Part shown: positions 1 through 12,304 of the stretch, one piece after another | How the letters are laid out: the number at the start of each line of letters is the position of its first letter | Position numbering within the stretch: the first letter of the stretch is position 1 | Assembly: GCA_028274465.1 (NCBI GenBank) | Contig: CM051456.1 | Coordinates: 3,845,545-3,909,544, forward strand | Source of the DNA: Plantago ovata | Lineage: Eukaryota; Streptophyta; Magnoliopsida; Lamiales; Plantaginaceae | Reading direction: 5' to 3' | Length of the DNA stretch: 64,000 nucleotides | Program-made: the position numbers and the translations under genes | Notes under the pieces: generated by a model | The model's input: only the letters and a program-made list of their open reading frames with translations | Databases searched by the model: none | What the model was told of the DNA's origin: nothing

Positions 1-1
1 T

Positions 2-958
2 TGGAGGATCATTGCCACAGCATGCATGTTTCTTGCTGGAAAGGTTGAAGATACGCTTCGTTGTCTAATAGATGTGATCTCCGTGTCATGTCAGATTCTA
101 CATAAAGAAAATATGAAAGCAGCTCTGGAAAGGATCAGGAACAAGGAGGTGTATAAACAGCAAAAAGAGCTCCTTTTACTGGGCGAAAGGGTTGTTCTCG
201 CGACTCTTAATTTTGATTTCAGCGTGCATCATCCGTATAATCCTCTTCTTCGGGCATTACAGAAACTTGGTGGTGACAATGAGGCTCTACTTCAGGTTGC
301 ATGGAATTTCGTTAATGATGGGCTCCGGACGTCTATTAGCTTGCAGTATAAGGCCCCTCAGATTGCAGCCGGTGCTATGTACATGGCTGTCAAGTTTCTT
401 AAAATAGAGCATCGGTTTGACATCGAGAAGGTTTTGGTTCGGGAGTTTAACATCACGCGAGGCCAATTGGCTGATATAAGCAACCAGATATTGGAATTGT
501 ATGAAGAGAACAGAACTGCAAGCAACACAGATTCCCAACGGGATGAGTCGCCTCATCAGGCTCGAGCAGAAGCAATGGATGTAGAATCGATGCATCAAGA
601 ATCAATTAACACACCAAAAATAGTTGATCAGCCCAGTGCAGCAATCAGTAGCATTGCAGCGTGCGAGGGGGATAGCGCGAATAACATCCAGCATGATGAA
701 CAAGAATTAATGCCTTCCCAGGCTAATTCAGAAGAAACTTCTGCTCAGGCTGAATTGACAAATACTATAGCAGCAATAGATAAGTCGAATGGCAGAAATA
801 TGTCGAAAGATTATGCCATAAATAAACTCAACACAGAGAAGCTCAGAGCAGCTTTTCTGCGTAGGAAGGCCCGTGGGGAGATAATTACTCGTCAATTGGA
901 TGAACTTGAGGCGGAACTAGAAGAAATCGAAGTTTCAACACTGAAGACAGAATGTTGA
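2..958 (+). CDS. Cyclin T (CYCT1-like), 3' part, truncated by window edge
   Basis: C-terminal part of a plant cyclin T, the regulatory partner of CDK9/CDKC in P-TEFb, which phosphorylates RNA polymerase II in the nucleus. The frame is open from base 2, so the gene starts left of the window. The first cyclin box ends with [14 protein letters not shown], a cyclin T/L hallmark, and the second box holds [13 protein letters not shown] and [13 protein letters not shown]. After about residue 165 the protein is acidic, Gln/Ser-rich and low in complexity, ending in a Leu/Glu-rich helix before the TGA at 956-958. No intron interrupts the 950 bases seen. Family is certain; orthology to a particular CYCT1 member is not. 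Confidence 0.88.
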   Translation, partial: WRIIATACMFLAGKVEDTLRCLIDVISVSCQILHKENMKAALERIRNKEVYKQQKELLLLGERVVLATLNFDFSVHHPYNPLLRALQKLGGDNEALLQVAWNFVNDGLRTSISLQYKAPQIAAGAMYMAVKFLKIEHRFDIEKVLVREFNITRGQLADISNQILELYEENRTASNTDSQRDESPHQARAEAMDVESMHQESINTPKIVDQPSAAISSIAACEGDSANNIQHDEQELMPSQANSEETSAQAELTNTIAAIDKSNGRNMSKDYAINKLNTEKLRAAFLRRKARGEIITRQLDELEAELEEIEVSTLKTEC

Positions 959-1435
959 AGACAGATTATGTATGTAGTTTAGTACATTGTAGCGCAACTT
1001 CTATTCTAAATTGTTAATTCAATTCGTATAGTTCGTTGAATTCATGGGTTGATCTGCCTAAGTTGTTTGACTCTACTACCACAGGCATAGTACTAATCCC
1101 TCTCATAACATATTTACAGTCAACAACCGAAACAAATTAGTTCAAGCAAGTAATGTATTGCTGTTTGATCAATTCAAACTGAGCTTAAAGAAAATGATGT
1201 CACTTGTGCTTGTATTTCTTGACCACATTATATATACATTACTGCTCATTTGTTCAACTATTTTCTTCTACATATATCAGGGAAGACCAACAGGGCTATT
1301 AACAAATAACACAGTTACAAACTAGCCTTTTTTTTTCTCTCATTGCTTAATTGTATTCACTCCTTGGATCACCTATATTTCTTGTTCCTTCCGATATAAG
1401 GAATGAACCCGATACCATTATTGTTGTGTTTGCAG
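959..1435. other. 3' flank of cyclin T, no gene seen
   Basis: AT-rich sequence after the cyclin T stop, probably its 3' UTR and then intergenic. The stretch at about 1150-1250, with a run reading TTGACCACATTATATAT, is homologous to sequence at about 35500 and 38240, so duplicate copy A begins in this stretch. Confidence 0.4.
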
Positions 1436-2160
1436 CAACGTGGACTTGACATTTCCTTTGTAGGAGTGAGTATTATAACTATTTCTTATATTTCATTTTA
1501 TTTTTACTATCTATATATGTTCCTGTTTCAGTTCATACACATAAATATAGAAAAGAATATACATAATTTATTGATCTTCATTCAATCTCTTTGCAGATGC
1601 TATGGTACTGGAAATACGTATTTATATGTTTGTACTGCATCGAATTTTGTGGAATAGGAGGTAATATAATTTCGTTTTCATATACATTGATTAGACAATG
1701 TGGGTTGTTGGATCATCCTTCATGCCATGATTAAGAAGAACATGAATTTAAAGCAAAACTCAACAATCAAATACTTCATGATTATAATTGTTTCCGCCAT
1801 TAATCTGTTTCACACATAAACTTGGTTTACAACATTTTCAGATCTTTGTATGCAAACATGATGATCGAGGTATGGCAGTAACCTCAATTCAACCAACGAA
1901 TCAGCACGAATTGAATAGAATCAAATCGAATCAAGTAAAGAGGATTAAGGGATTCGGACTGTACATTCAGCAGTAAGAGTTGTACATTAGGGATTATGTA
2001 TTACAGAATGTAGAGAGAATCTATAGTAACAGATTCTTTCTTTATTTTAGTTATTCTTATTTTAAGTAGTTTTATTTTTTCCTATTTTAATTCTATTACC
2101 TTTTGCTAATTGAATTACTATACTTACTCGTATAGATTTCCTTGAACGTATAGTATTAGT
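1436..2160 (+). other. Copy A of a small spliced transcription unit, exon remnants
   Basis: Exon-like blocks with good splice signals lie at 1436-1464 (after TTTGCAG, before GTGAGT) and 1597-1660 (after TTTGCAG, ending GGAATAGGAG before GTAATA). A third block lies near 1844 after a TTTTCAG. The second block matches blocks at 35972-36047 and 39603-39690, and in copies A and C the donor context GGAATAGGAG/GTAA is the same. The part from about 1840 is repeated at 6270-7010. No clear protein can be read in copy A, so it may be a decayed gene or a non-coding RNA. Confidence 0.45.
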
Positions 2161-3542
2161 ATTGGGCTAGATTGCACGGATACAAATATGGTGATAAGTA
2201 AGATTAAAAAAATAAAAAATAAAAAAGTAATAGAATTGGATATAAATGTACTATAAACTAATTTAACTCTAAAATAATTAGATATATTGGATATAATTTT
2301 AAAAGAAAATATAATTATATAATCATTGTCAAGATTGAGACAAAAACATATACTCCAAAATTTCATAGAGTTTAAAACTTCAGGAATTTGGCCCATTAGT
2401 GACGCGGCGTTACAAATGGTATTAGATCCCACTACAAGAAATCAGCCATTTAGCGACGGATCGGTAGATACGAATGCGATTCGTCGCTATTTAGCGACGG
2501 ATCGCTACTCTTAGCGACGGATAAGGACGAACTGCGCTTTAAGTTCAGTTCGCCCTTGGAAAGAGCGAGTCCGGCTCCAATTTAGCGACGGATGATTTCT
2601 ATCCGTCTCCAAATTAGGGACGGATGAACTTATCCGTCGCCATGTTGGTTGACCGGACTGGTAATTTTAAAAAAGAAAAAAAAGAAAAAATAAAAAACAA
2701 ATATATAGCGACGGATGGCACCATCCGTCGCTATATACGTATATACAGAGACGCCGTCTCCTTCTTCCCCATTTCTCCATTGTTGTCTCTTCTCCTTCTT
2801 CTCTTCGGATTTCTTCTAAACTACTCAAAACTCCACCATTATTTTCAAATTTTAGGTCAAATTGAAGCTTATCGAACAAGGAGTTCGAATATATTTCAAG
2901 TTTTCGTGATCTGCACCGATTTCAGAGGTAAGAAACTAGAACCCTAGATTTTGGGGGTTTCTCCAATTTTTGCCTAATTTTGAATGAATTAATCATAATT
3001 TGTTTATCACCAACTAATATCCGTTTCTCCCCTCTTTTGTTTGGTCCGTTTGTGTTTCATTTTTTTACCAGTTGCTGCCGCCTCTTCTCCGGCCTCTCCA
3101 TCACCTCCATCACCACCACCGGCGCCTCTCCATTACTGGTGAGTTTCCCTATACTTTTAATTTCAGTTTATTAAATTTGATTTACTGTATGTTAATTTTA
3201 TTTAGGGTTTCACCGTTAATTTTTATTTAGGATTTAGGTTTCTTCACTGTTAATTTTTAATTTAGGATTTAGGGTAGTTCGAATCCCTAATTAGGTTACT
3301 GGAAATGAAATGTGCTTACTGCTTACTCCTTATTGTAACTCAATTATTAATTTGACTCAATTCTGAAAATTGTGAAAAATGCTTAATAGTTAACTCAATA
3401 AGCAAAAAGAAATAAAAATGATTAACTAAGCAAAAAAAAATAAAAATGATTAACTAACTAAGAAAGATAGAAAATATAAAAAGCTGAATTTTTATTAATA
3501 ATATGGATTACATATAAAAGTTTCATTCATCAATAGCTAGTT

Positions 3543-3773
3543 CTAGTTGCTCTTCATCCCCTCGTCCTCGTCCTCGGAGCTTGACTCCTCATGTAGGAGC
3601 GACCAGTCGATGACATCTTTTGGTTCCAAAATTTGTTGTTGACATATCTTGCAGAAGACTCCTTGGTCTTCTAAGTGCTCAACCTTCTCGTGCTCACAAG
3701 GGGGAGGAGTAGGAGATTTGGGGGGAGATAGAGGAAATGACTCTTGGAGAGCTTCCTCCATTTCAGTCAACAT
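3543..3773 (-). CDS. Small ORF in the CACTA element, unknown function
   Basis: A 76-codon frame on the strand opposite to the three-exon gene. The predicted peptide is acidic, with a Pro/Ser-rich stretch (SPPKSPTPPP), Cys-His pairs (PPCEHEK and FCKICQQQ) that might bind zinc, and a Ser/Glu/Asp tail. I do not recognise it. It may be part of a transposon gene or a chance frame; there is no independent evidence of splicing or expression. Confidence 0.3.
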   Translation of the reverse strand: MLTEMEEALQESFPLSPPKSPTPPPCEHEKVEHLEDQGVFCKICQQQILEPKDVIDWSLLHEESSSEDEDEGMKSN

Positions 3774-4106
3774 TTTGGGATTAATTTGTGGTGGGGGAGA
3801 AGGTGGGGGGAATGTGGGGGTGTTTCTTCAAATCTGAATTTGTTAAGGTTTTCCATATTTGTTTGTGTGAGTATATGTTAAAATTAGGTGACTTCTTATA
3901 GTTGGTATTGGGAATTCTAAAGGACAAATACACTTTATTGTTAATGTATTAATGTACACATTCATGTAGCCACATTCATGTATAGGAAAATTTTATGAGG
4001 CATACATTTATGTAATGACTTTTAGGATTTTCGAAATTAAAGGATTTTTGGTAATATCTAATCATTTTATAAAGTGTGATGAATGGTATGGTAGGCTTGG
4101 GCTTGT

Positions 4107-4185
4107 GAATGATTGTAGTACGCTGGTACCGTAACAACAACATTTCTAATGCCGTTGTTACTGTACCAGCGTATTTCAGTCATTC
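4107..4185. repeat. Hairpin 1 inside the CACTA element
   Basis: Imperfect inverted repeat. The 32-base arms at 4107-4138 and 4154-4185 pair at about 28 of 32 positions around a 15-base loop. Confidence 0.75.
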
Positions 4186-4267
4186 TCAAAGTTTAGTTTC
4201 TAATCATGTAAACCCTCTATTCTTAATAAGTTGTATGTACAAAATGTAGTATGTGAGCAATAAATGT

Positions 4268-4347
4268 GTCTAGATGTTTAGGAGTTTGAAGTCTCCATCT
4301 TTAGTCAGTAACTAAAGATGGAGATTTCAAGATCCTAAACATCCAGA
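4268..4347. repeat. Hairpin 2 inside the CACTA element
   Basis: Long inverted repeat with arms of roughly 37-39 bases at 4268-4304 and 4309-4347 and a very short loop. The pairing is near-perfect, with a few mismatches. Confidence 0.75.
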
Positions 4348-4497
4348 CATCCTTTCGTGTTCACATATAACGACGGATTTGTCTAAAAACATCTTGTATT
4401 TGTCTAAACACATCTTGTATTTGTCTAAATACATTAAGAGTTTGTATTTTAGTGTTTTGTATTTGATTGTGATGATGCTATATGTATATTAGTTTCC

Positions 4498-5296
4498 ATG
4501 GATCAAACACAGCAACCGGGCGGCCCTCGACGGATCAATGGGCTTCCAGTATTGTCCACCAACGGATCTAAGTAAGTTCTTAATAAATTAGTATTTAATT
4601 GTTCTTTTATATATAGTTGTCGGTACTCCAACTTTTAATCTTTCAAAATGTGTGACAGATTTGAACCTACTATAGCTTCTAGAAGGCTTACAATGCTCAT
4701 GAAAAGAGAGTTCTTTACGCCTCCTGGGAGTGGCGGAGAAAGGTGGGCTACGGTTCCTCGACCCGTGAAGGAGCACTTGTGGGAAGAATTCCAGGTAATT
4801 TACTATTTTTACTTGAATATTTCTATATTGGATTCTTGGGGCATTGCCTTCATTATATACGTGTACGTACATTACTTGTTTATCTGTTATTGGGGCATTG
4901 CCTATATTATCTATTCTTGGGGCATTGCCTATAGTATCTATTCTTGGGGCATTGCCTTTACTGTACATATGTGTACGCACATTATTTGTTCTTGTGGGGC
5001 ACTGATGTGGGATTTTTTGTGGGATTGTTGTGTTGCAGAAATACTACTATGTCCCTCCTGCCAATGCGGATGAGATATTGAGAGTATTCAACATCCGGGC
5101 GGAAAATATTCACATGCATTCGATTTATTATGCCAAGGAAAGGTACTTTCGGCATAAAGAATGGGTTCGGTACCTCAATCCGGAGCATCGGGATCTGTGG
5201 TTGGAATCGTGGCGGAACCATGTGACCCGTGAGCAGGCACATAGGGATGGGGCGTTGACGGCTGAAGGGGTCGGTTGGTTAGTGGAGAGCCCATAG
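4498..5296 (+). CDS. CACTA accessory protein with Transposase_24-like domain
   Basis: Three exons, 4498-4571, 4659-4794 and 5039-5296, join in frame to 155 codons with GT-AG introns. The start is the ATG at 4498. The region VKEHLWEEFQ-KYYYVPP followed by a WVRYLNPEHRDLWLESW block resembles the plant Ptta/En/Spm Transposase_24 family (conserved W/F positions, Arg-rich middle). The family is associated with the TnpA-like, DNA-binding product of CACTA elements. At 155 residues it looks shorter than usual. Intron 2 (4795-5038) contains repeats of a TTGGGGCATTGCC motif. Function is inferred from family resemblance and location. Confidence 0.6.
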
Positions 5297-5892
5297 GATT
5301 AGTGTTTTTTAGGATTGTTATTCTTTATCCGTACATTTTAGGATTCTCGTTTATTTTAATGATTATCTTCGTACCTTTTAGTTTCTTTGTACGTACACTT
5401 TTAGTTTTTTTATTGAAATTTCGATTATCATAAAATGAATTAATCGTATATATTTTGTTAGTCGTACTCAATTTTGAGTTAAAATAACAATTTTTCACAT
5501 AAATTCAATAAAACAAAAATTCAATTTTAAAAAAAAAAATCAGATAAGTTAGCGACGGAATAGTTTATCCGTCCCCAAATTCCCCTCGCAAGGGAATGAC
5601 ACGTGTCCCTTAGTTTTAGCGACGGATAAAATTATCCGTCGCTATTTATAGATACGGATAAAGTCATCCGTCTCTATGTTGGTCAACGACAATATAGCGA
5701 CGGATAAACTGAACCGTCGCTACATATAGCGACGGATAATATTAACCGTCTCTTTATTTTTTAGCGACGTCACTTTTCGCGACGTCCTATTTAGCGACGG
5801 GCTTTCCGTCGCTATTGGTGTTTAGCGACGGATCGCTAACATATAGCGACTGATGGAGTCCGTCGCTAAATCTGGTTTTTCTTGTAGTGTCC

Positions 5893-6310
5893 GAAACAGT
5901 TCAAAACCCACAAGGGGTGGACAACTGGATAGTTGGTCGGGATAAGGTACAACGGAACTTTAACAAATCATATAAAGTCACACAGAAGAGCAGTATTTAC
6001 AAAATCAAAAAACACTTGGGACTAAAAGAGGACCAAAAATATAATAATTGTTTGAATCAAACTATACTACTAAACTACAAATAAACTGTATGCCCGAATT
6101 GGTTGGAAAAATATGTAACTAATGATCTCTCTATATCGTACTCTAGATTAGTCTCTCTTTAATGTCTGTAGTAGTTTGTACTATGCTCTATGAGCAGCTC
6201 CACTGTGTACTCGTTAATCTATCTATATAAGCATTTCTCTTTAAAAAAAAAATTACAAATAAACTGTTTTACGACATTTTCAAATCTTTGTATTCAAACA
6301 TGATGGTCAA
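5893..6310. other. Stretch between CACTA element and copy D, no gene
   Basis: Directly follows the CACTA target site. It has one 65-codon frame without recognisable features. From about 6270 it is homologous to copy A (from about 1835), so the CACTA element entered an already duplicated or later duplicated segment. Confidence 0.35.
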
Positions 6311-6318
6311 GGTATGGC

Positions 6319-6724
6319 TAGGCCTCTCAATGGGTAGGGTCTAGACCCTACCCTTACCCATATCTAAAAGATTCGGACCCGGACCCTACCCTAAAAAAAA
6401 AGACCATACCCGGACCCTTTAAAACTTTTAAAAGGGTCCGTATAGGATCTGGGTTCGGGTCGGACCCTAGACCCGCAAACTTTTTTTTTTCTTTTTCTTA
6501 AAAAAAAATATTTTTCGAACAAAAAAAAAATTAAAAAAAAAAATGTTCACGGGTCTAGGGTCTGGACCCTACCCGAACCCATCGGGTCTAAAGTTCAGGA
6601 TCCAAATGGGTCTTATCTCATCTAGGGTAGGGTCCGGATCCGAGTTCGAGTCTAAAATATAGGGTCTTTAAAAGGTATGGGTAAGGGTAGGGTCCGGACC
6701 CTACCCTACCCATTGAGAGGCCTA
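6319..6724. mobile_element. hAT-like fold-back MITE
   Basis: A 406-bp element whose ends are inverted repeats starting TAGGCCTCTCAATGGGTAGG. The whole element is largely palindromic, with repeated GGACCCTACCC blocks. It is flanked by GGTATGGC at 6311-6318 and GGTATGCC at 6725-6732, an 8-bp target duplication with one mismatch, as expected for hAT. Copy A at about 1872 lacks it, which confirms an insertion. Confidence 0.88.
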
Positions 6725-7100
6725 GGTATGCCTATCAACCAACCAACGAATCAGCACGAATTGAACAGAGACCAGTCGAATCAAGTAAAGAGGATTAAAT
6801 GGTTCGGAGTTAGTGTACAACTCAGCAATAACAGTTGTACACTAGGGATTGCGTAGTACGTTATGCAGAAAAAATAGTACATTAACAGATTATTTTTAGT
6901 AATAATTCTTACTTTAAGTTAGTTTATTTCCTATCATAATTCTGCTGTTACCTTTCCCGAGTTGAATTATATTAGCATAGATTTCCTTGTACGTATCGTA
7001 TTAGCTAGCTAGGATGTTTGTTAACCTATAAACACAGATCAAAACAGCCAAAGTTTATCTTTCAATTGTTCTTCTTGGTCTAATCATCGTCAATAAGTTT
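6725..7100 (+). other. Copy D, 3' part of duplicated segment
   Basis: Homologous to 1870-2160, sharing CAACGAATCAGCACGAATTG and the AGTAAAGAGGATTAA block. Its end (about 6940-7100), with TTCTTCTTGGTCTAATCATC, is also homologous to sequence just upstream of the KIN17 copy (about 33800-33930). At least three related segments therefore exist in the window. Confidence 0.55.
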
Positions 7101-7163
7101 CTTTCGGTGGTTGTAATTCTTGTTAAAAAACTCCGGATAAAACAATGGCTGTTATTTGCAATA

Positions 7164-7442
7164 ATGTCGGGAAAGAGAGTTACTACGTCTTCTAACCATG
7201 CGAAGAAGAAGAACAACAAGTCCAAGAAGATGTGTGTAGTCAATGATGCTACAGATCTACCACCGTTGAATCAAGAAAAAGTCAGCATTGGATATCGAAA
7301 CCGGAACAAACGCGACAGGAAGTGGTTAGCCAGAGTAGACTATGCAAAGCAGAAAATACAAGAGTTCGCAGATCGTCTCAAGTTTGCTGAGGGGCTGCCT
7401 GCTAATGAAAAGCCATCAAGGGAGTCATTCATATTACAGTAG
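7164..7442 (+). CDS. Hypothetical lysine-rich 92-residue protein
   Basis: Frame from ATG 7164 to TAG 7442. The first third is very basic (HAKKKNNKSKK); the rest is a charged helix-like region with RNRNKRDRKWLARVDYAKQK. I recognise no family. The DNA just upstream resembles the KIN17 5' flank, with a TATA-like CTATAAAC near 7026, so it could be an expressed small gene or the remnant of a larger one. An alternative upstream in-frame start without ATG is unlikely. Confidence 0.35.
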   Translation: MSGKRVTTSSNHAKKKNNKSKKMCVVNDATDLPPLNQEKVSIGYRNRNKRDRKWLARVDYAKQKIQEFADRLKFAEGLPANEKPSRESFILQ

Positions 7443-7514
7443 GAGACATGTTCATGAGCATAAATAACTACTAACGTCTTCTGGTACACAAGCTAGCTAG
7501 TATCAACACACATC

Positions 7515-9254
7515 TCATTCGACTTTCTTGCACTGAAGTAGATACATACAAGTCACTTTATCCTGGACCACAGCCTGAAAGATGGGTTGTACCCTCGAAT
7601 ATAACACGCTCGCAACGAAGGTGATATAATAAGTGTCGTTATAGGCATTAACACGTTCCACTCTCTTGAGTAGAAACCTAGGTTCCTGCACAAAGAAAAA
7701 TATAGTTGCATTAGTAAAAAATGATATCCAGATTGATTGGTCTTATATGTAAATATGCAAGGAGTAATTGCAAACTTACAGTATCTTTGTTTTTGTTGTT
7801 GTAATCATCAAGAGCCAATGTAGCCATTAGAAGTAGATGAACATGACAATATTCATGCTCGCACTTATAAGTTATAATCTTCTGTCTTGGAGTCACAGTT
7901 GTCAGTCCAGATATGTGACCAAGAAAAAAACGGCATTCAAACCCCTATATGACAGAGACAGAGAGGGGGTTGATGTTAGACAATTAATGAACACAAATTA
8001 TTTACAAGGAATCGCGAGTTGAAACTGGTAAGGAATTTCCAGTTGAAACTATTGCTCAGAGGAATTGCAAGTCGTAACATAATAGAATTAATCAACAAAG
8101 AAGTTGTAGGCATGCTCGCGATAGTTACGTTCTGACTTAGTAATGAGACTTAATTTCCTGCACGTTGGACAATAAAAGACCACAGTAGGGACTCTATATG
8201 TATGTTTGAACTTTGAATATAGAGTATTATGAAATTCAGTTGTGCTTTCTAGCTTCATTAGTGGCAGCTTAACAAAATGTAAAGGAATGTTTCAATGAAA
8301 AAGAAAGAAAATTAACACAAGGAAAGCAGCATGTTGGCAAGAAAATGAGATGATGATTAATACTAGAATATATACCTGGCTCTTAGTAACAGACTCCACA
8401 TACTTTTTAGCTCTTCTGTGGAGCTTTGTTTCATTCTTTTGAGCACATAGTGGGTCCTTCTTAATCAACTCCAACAGTTGTTCATCAGAATACTTGTCCA
8501 AAATCGATATTGGGGTTAATCGGTCCGTCTCATTTCCATAATGTCTTAGAAAGGATATCGCTGGATATGTAGCTAACTTCTTGCGATCCCACATCCCGTC
8601 CGGCTGTACCTCCATCTCCTTGTCAGGTATAACATCAGACTCTAGCCCACAATGGAAGATTTCAAATTGCATGGGCGTGTAACAAAAACCCACTTCTGCT
8701 CGAAAAATGGTAGCAGCGACCATATGATCAGAATTATTAGATGCCGCCTTGAAGGTAATCTTGAAATGATATTTAGGAGGGGTCCTGTCTACAGTTGCAT
8801 CCTCAACACTGATGACATTATATTGGACACCAGCAGATTGAAGACGAGTGTATTCTTTGATAGCTGAAGAAGCCATCAACATGAGAAAGTTGTAGCCCTC
8901 GGGGTATCTATGACGTGATTGGATAACTCTCTTCATTGAGCGCACGGTAGTAATATTCCTTATATAACCAGGGTAATACTTAGAACTGTACTCCTAATTA
9001 AGAAAAAGAAAAACAGACAGAAGAAGAATATATTAAGATATAAAAATCTCCAAACTGAATAGTAGTAAAACCGAGAATAATAATAATATCAAAGACAGAA
9101 GCCTAAGCAAAAACTAGACATAATGAAGTAAAATAAACAAATATTTAGGAAAATTGTTCATAGATGAACCAAGCAACATGCAATAATTAAATCATCTACT
9201 ACTTGATATAAGAGCAGCAACAATACAATTACTAGTAGTCTAGTAGTAATGAAA

Positions 9255-9333
<79 letters not shown>

Positions 9334-9762
9334 GTAATAATAATAATAATAATAGTTAAACGAAAAAAGTGGTAAAACAGAAAAGCTAATTAATTAAGGA
9401 GGTACCTTAGTGTCTCGAAGACACCTGAAATATTGTTTGATTTTTGGGATTAGGCTTCGCTTTTCCTCGATGGTTCCTGGATGATTGGACTCCAACAATC
9501 CCAGAATATCATCATTTGTAAGCGAGTCCCCATCTTCAAAATATACCGGGTCCTCGTCGTACTGCAACACCTCCTCCTCATCATCATCAACAACAGAGTC
9601 ATCATCATCCGAAGATGAATAGTACCCACTGGAATCTGAATCTGATTCTTCTTCTCCTTGACCTTTTTTTCTCTTTATACCCCCACCCTCCGACATGATC
9701 ATGTGCGATGGTGATTTTTCCTCCATGGCCACATCCCTATCTTCTGCTATCGCCAATTCCAT
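7515..9762 (-). CDS. Protein with two tandem cystatin-like folds, four exons
   Basis: Minus strand. Exons 9762-9406, 8993-8376, 7944-7780 and 7685-7515 are all joined in phase 0 with GT-AG introns, giving 436 residues. I chose ATG 9762 because the frame upstream has no other ATG. Residues 1-119 are acidic and Ser/Asp-rich (SSDDDDSVVDDDEEE). Exon 2 reads IKEYTRLQSAGVQYNVISVE, then YHFKITFKA and FRAEVGF. Exons 3-4 repeat the pattern with LALDDYNN, RFLLKRVERVNAYNDTYYIT and FQAVVQD. The helix plus four strands of the cystatin/monellin fold are inferred from these patterns. The inhibitory QxVxG loop is not obvious, so protease inhibition is unproven. Plant 'cystatin-related' proteins of this kind are mostly of unknown function. 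Confidence 0.68.
9258..9354. repeat. (AAT)n microsatellite in intron 1 of the cystatin-like gene
   Basis: About 30 almost perfect AAT triplets with one or two G interruptions, located inside intron 1 (9405-8994) of the minus-strand gene. Confidence 0.95.
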
Positions 9763-9799
9763 CGCCGCCGGAATCAATCTCGTAACCCTAATTAGCTGT

Positions 9800-10180
9800 C
9801 AAATAGACAGGCACAAACGCAAGTAGAAGTAGTACTAGGTAGTCGGGCAGGCAGGCATGCCCAAAATTTATATACTTCACAAAATCACGCAACTACTTTA
9901 TTTGGGTCATGGTGCTCCATTATTCCCAAGCCCAGCCCAAATATATCCAACTCCACCCCATTCCAAATCCTTACTCATCTTAGCCAACCCAGCCTTTTAT
10001 ATACTAATGCTACATTTTGCTAATTTTAGGAAGAAAAAAAAAAAAAAAACTAACCTAATCCACTCATATGCTACTTCATATTATTCATAACATAACTTAT
10101 AACCTAATTCATTGCCTCCAACTCCACATCATTTCCCATTGACACATTGCTTGTCACAACCTACAAAACTCACCCATCAG
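9800..10180. other. Intergenic stretch, no gene
   Basis: Probable 5' flank of the minus-strand cystatin-like gene. It is C- and T-rich with an A17 run at 10032-10050. Nothing else is seen. Confidence 0.4.
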
Positions 10181-10183
10181 TAA

Positions 10184-10372
10184 TCAATCAAAGAAAGGAA
10201 AACCCACTAAGCAAGAAGCAATCTGGCGCTGATTGAAGCGGGTGAGGAATGGGGAAGGAGTAGGGAGGAAATGGGTTCTGTTGGTGAGTGTTTTGTGGTG
10301 GGTGTGGTGGGGATGTAATGGTGGGAAGGGGATTGGAGATTGTAGGAAACTTGTTGAAGTGAAGGAAGCCAT
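10184..10372 (-). pseudogene. Orphan first exon resembling a chloroplast transit peptide
   Basis: A minus-strand frame from ATG 10372 starting MASFTSTSFLQSPIPFPPL, followed by His/Thr/Pro/Ser-rich sequence with few acidic residues, as in chloroplast transit peptides. A possible donor CTTA/GTGGGT follows. No downstream exon of a plastid protein is seen before the next gene, so it is probably a first exon separated from its gene, or chance. Identity unknown. Confidence 0.25.
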
Positions 10373-10743
10373 GGGAAATGGAGGTGATTTGAAGCAGAGG
10401 CATGGTGAGAAATGGCAGAAGATATAATCCTCGATTTTCATAAAAATTCAGATATGGCTGTCATGATTCTAAGGTATATCGTTTGTACTCTGTACCTTGT
10501 TTCCTATTCACCAGTACACAGAGTTTTTTACTGCCTTTGTTGTTTATAACTTGTTACCCTGAAAATTCAAAATATTATGTGATGGTTTTAATGGATTGAC
10601 TAGAAGAAAGTATGTTCCATTCTGCATCTAAATGCAAACTTAAGTAGCTCTGTAATTAGTTTTCAAGTTTCCAGGAATAACCAATTCAATTTTTTTCTTT
10701 TTCTATGAGGTGTTTCTGAGTTTGTGCATGTTTAATATCTCAG

Positions 10744-11640
<897 letters not shown>

Positions 11641-12006
11641 CGTAGATACAGGTTGGACACACACATATATAGTAGAGAGCTAACATAAACCCCACTGGGA
11701 GCCTAGAGGTTCTGTTAGCATACTTGAGGGACTGAGGGTTAGGTGTCTGATGTATTCTTTAATACCTATCTTATCTTTATATTGTGATTTACATTGGTGA
11801 TTGTAGGAAGATGCAATAGGTTTATTATTCCATGTTATGTATTGAATTGAATGAATCATCAGTTTCTCTCAGAGATATTAGTTAATCTATCCTATAGCAT
11901 TCACCTTATGATCATCATATAAAGCTGTAGTATTGACGGAAGAAATCTGCCAAGTGCAATCATATAGGAGTTAGAATGTCCCACATGGGTTCTCCTTTTA
12001 TAACAT

Positions 12007-12210
12007 TTATAAACTCCTTGATTGCATCAGCACCCTGTAAAATGTTGTACCTGGCAAATTAACCATGAAATCATCCCAAGCAACAAAATCGAAATGGTTC
12101 AACAACCCCGCCATCTGGTCCAGATTGTTGGCATCAACAAAAATGTTGCAAGCTAGTGAGATTTCACCACACTCTATTTTCCCAGTCAATCTTCCGAATG
12201 AACTGCATTA
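12007..12210 (-). pseudogene. Unidentified coding-like remnant downstream of the protease gene
   Basis: A minus-strand frame of 60 codons with CNIFVDANNLDQMAGLLNHF and FVAWDDFMVNLPGTTFY looks protein-like. In another frame upstream it continues as MQFIRKIDWENRVW, which suggests a frameshift at about 12170. I do not recognise the family. Confidence 0.25.
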
Positions 12211-12304
12211 ACGCTTCGGGTTTCAACATAAAAGAGTACTACTATGTTGTTATGTGAACAAAAAAAGAAGTACTGCCTGACTAAGATGGGATCCTAACTA
12301 AGAT

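Larger units (their letters stand above)
2430..5889 (+). mobile_element. Non-autonomous CACTA (En/Spm) transposon, 3.46 kb
   Basis: The ends are CACTACAAGAAA at 2430 and the inverted TTTTTCTTGTAGTG ending at 5889. A 3-bp target duplication TCC lies at 2427-2429 and 5890-5892. Both subterminal regions carry many copies of a TAGCGACGGAT motif in both orientations, the transposase-binding arrays typical of CACTA elements. Inside are a small three-exon gene, a minus-strand ORF and two hairpins. No TNP2-type DDE transposase is present, so movement would need a partner in trans. It lies inside the duplicated copy A / copy D region. Confidence 0.93.

Noticed and set aside
2326..2514. ORF crossing the left CACTA end with IEFKTSGIWPISDAALQMV
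   Set aside because: It has a transposase-like flavour but runs across the transposon boundary. The pre-insertion frame continues only a few codons, so no gene can be supported.
8652..8867. Plus-strand ORF within the cystatin-like gene
   Set aside because: Shadow of the minus-strand exon 2.
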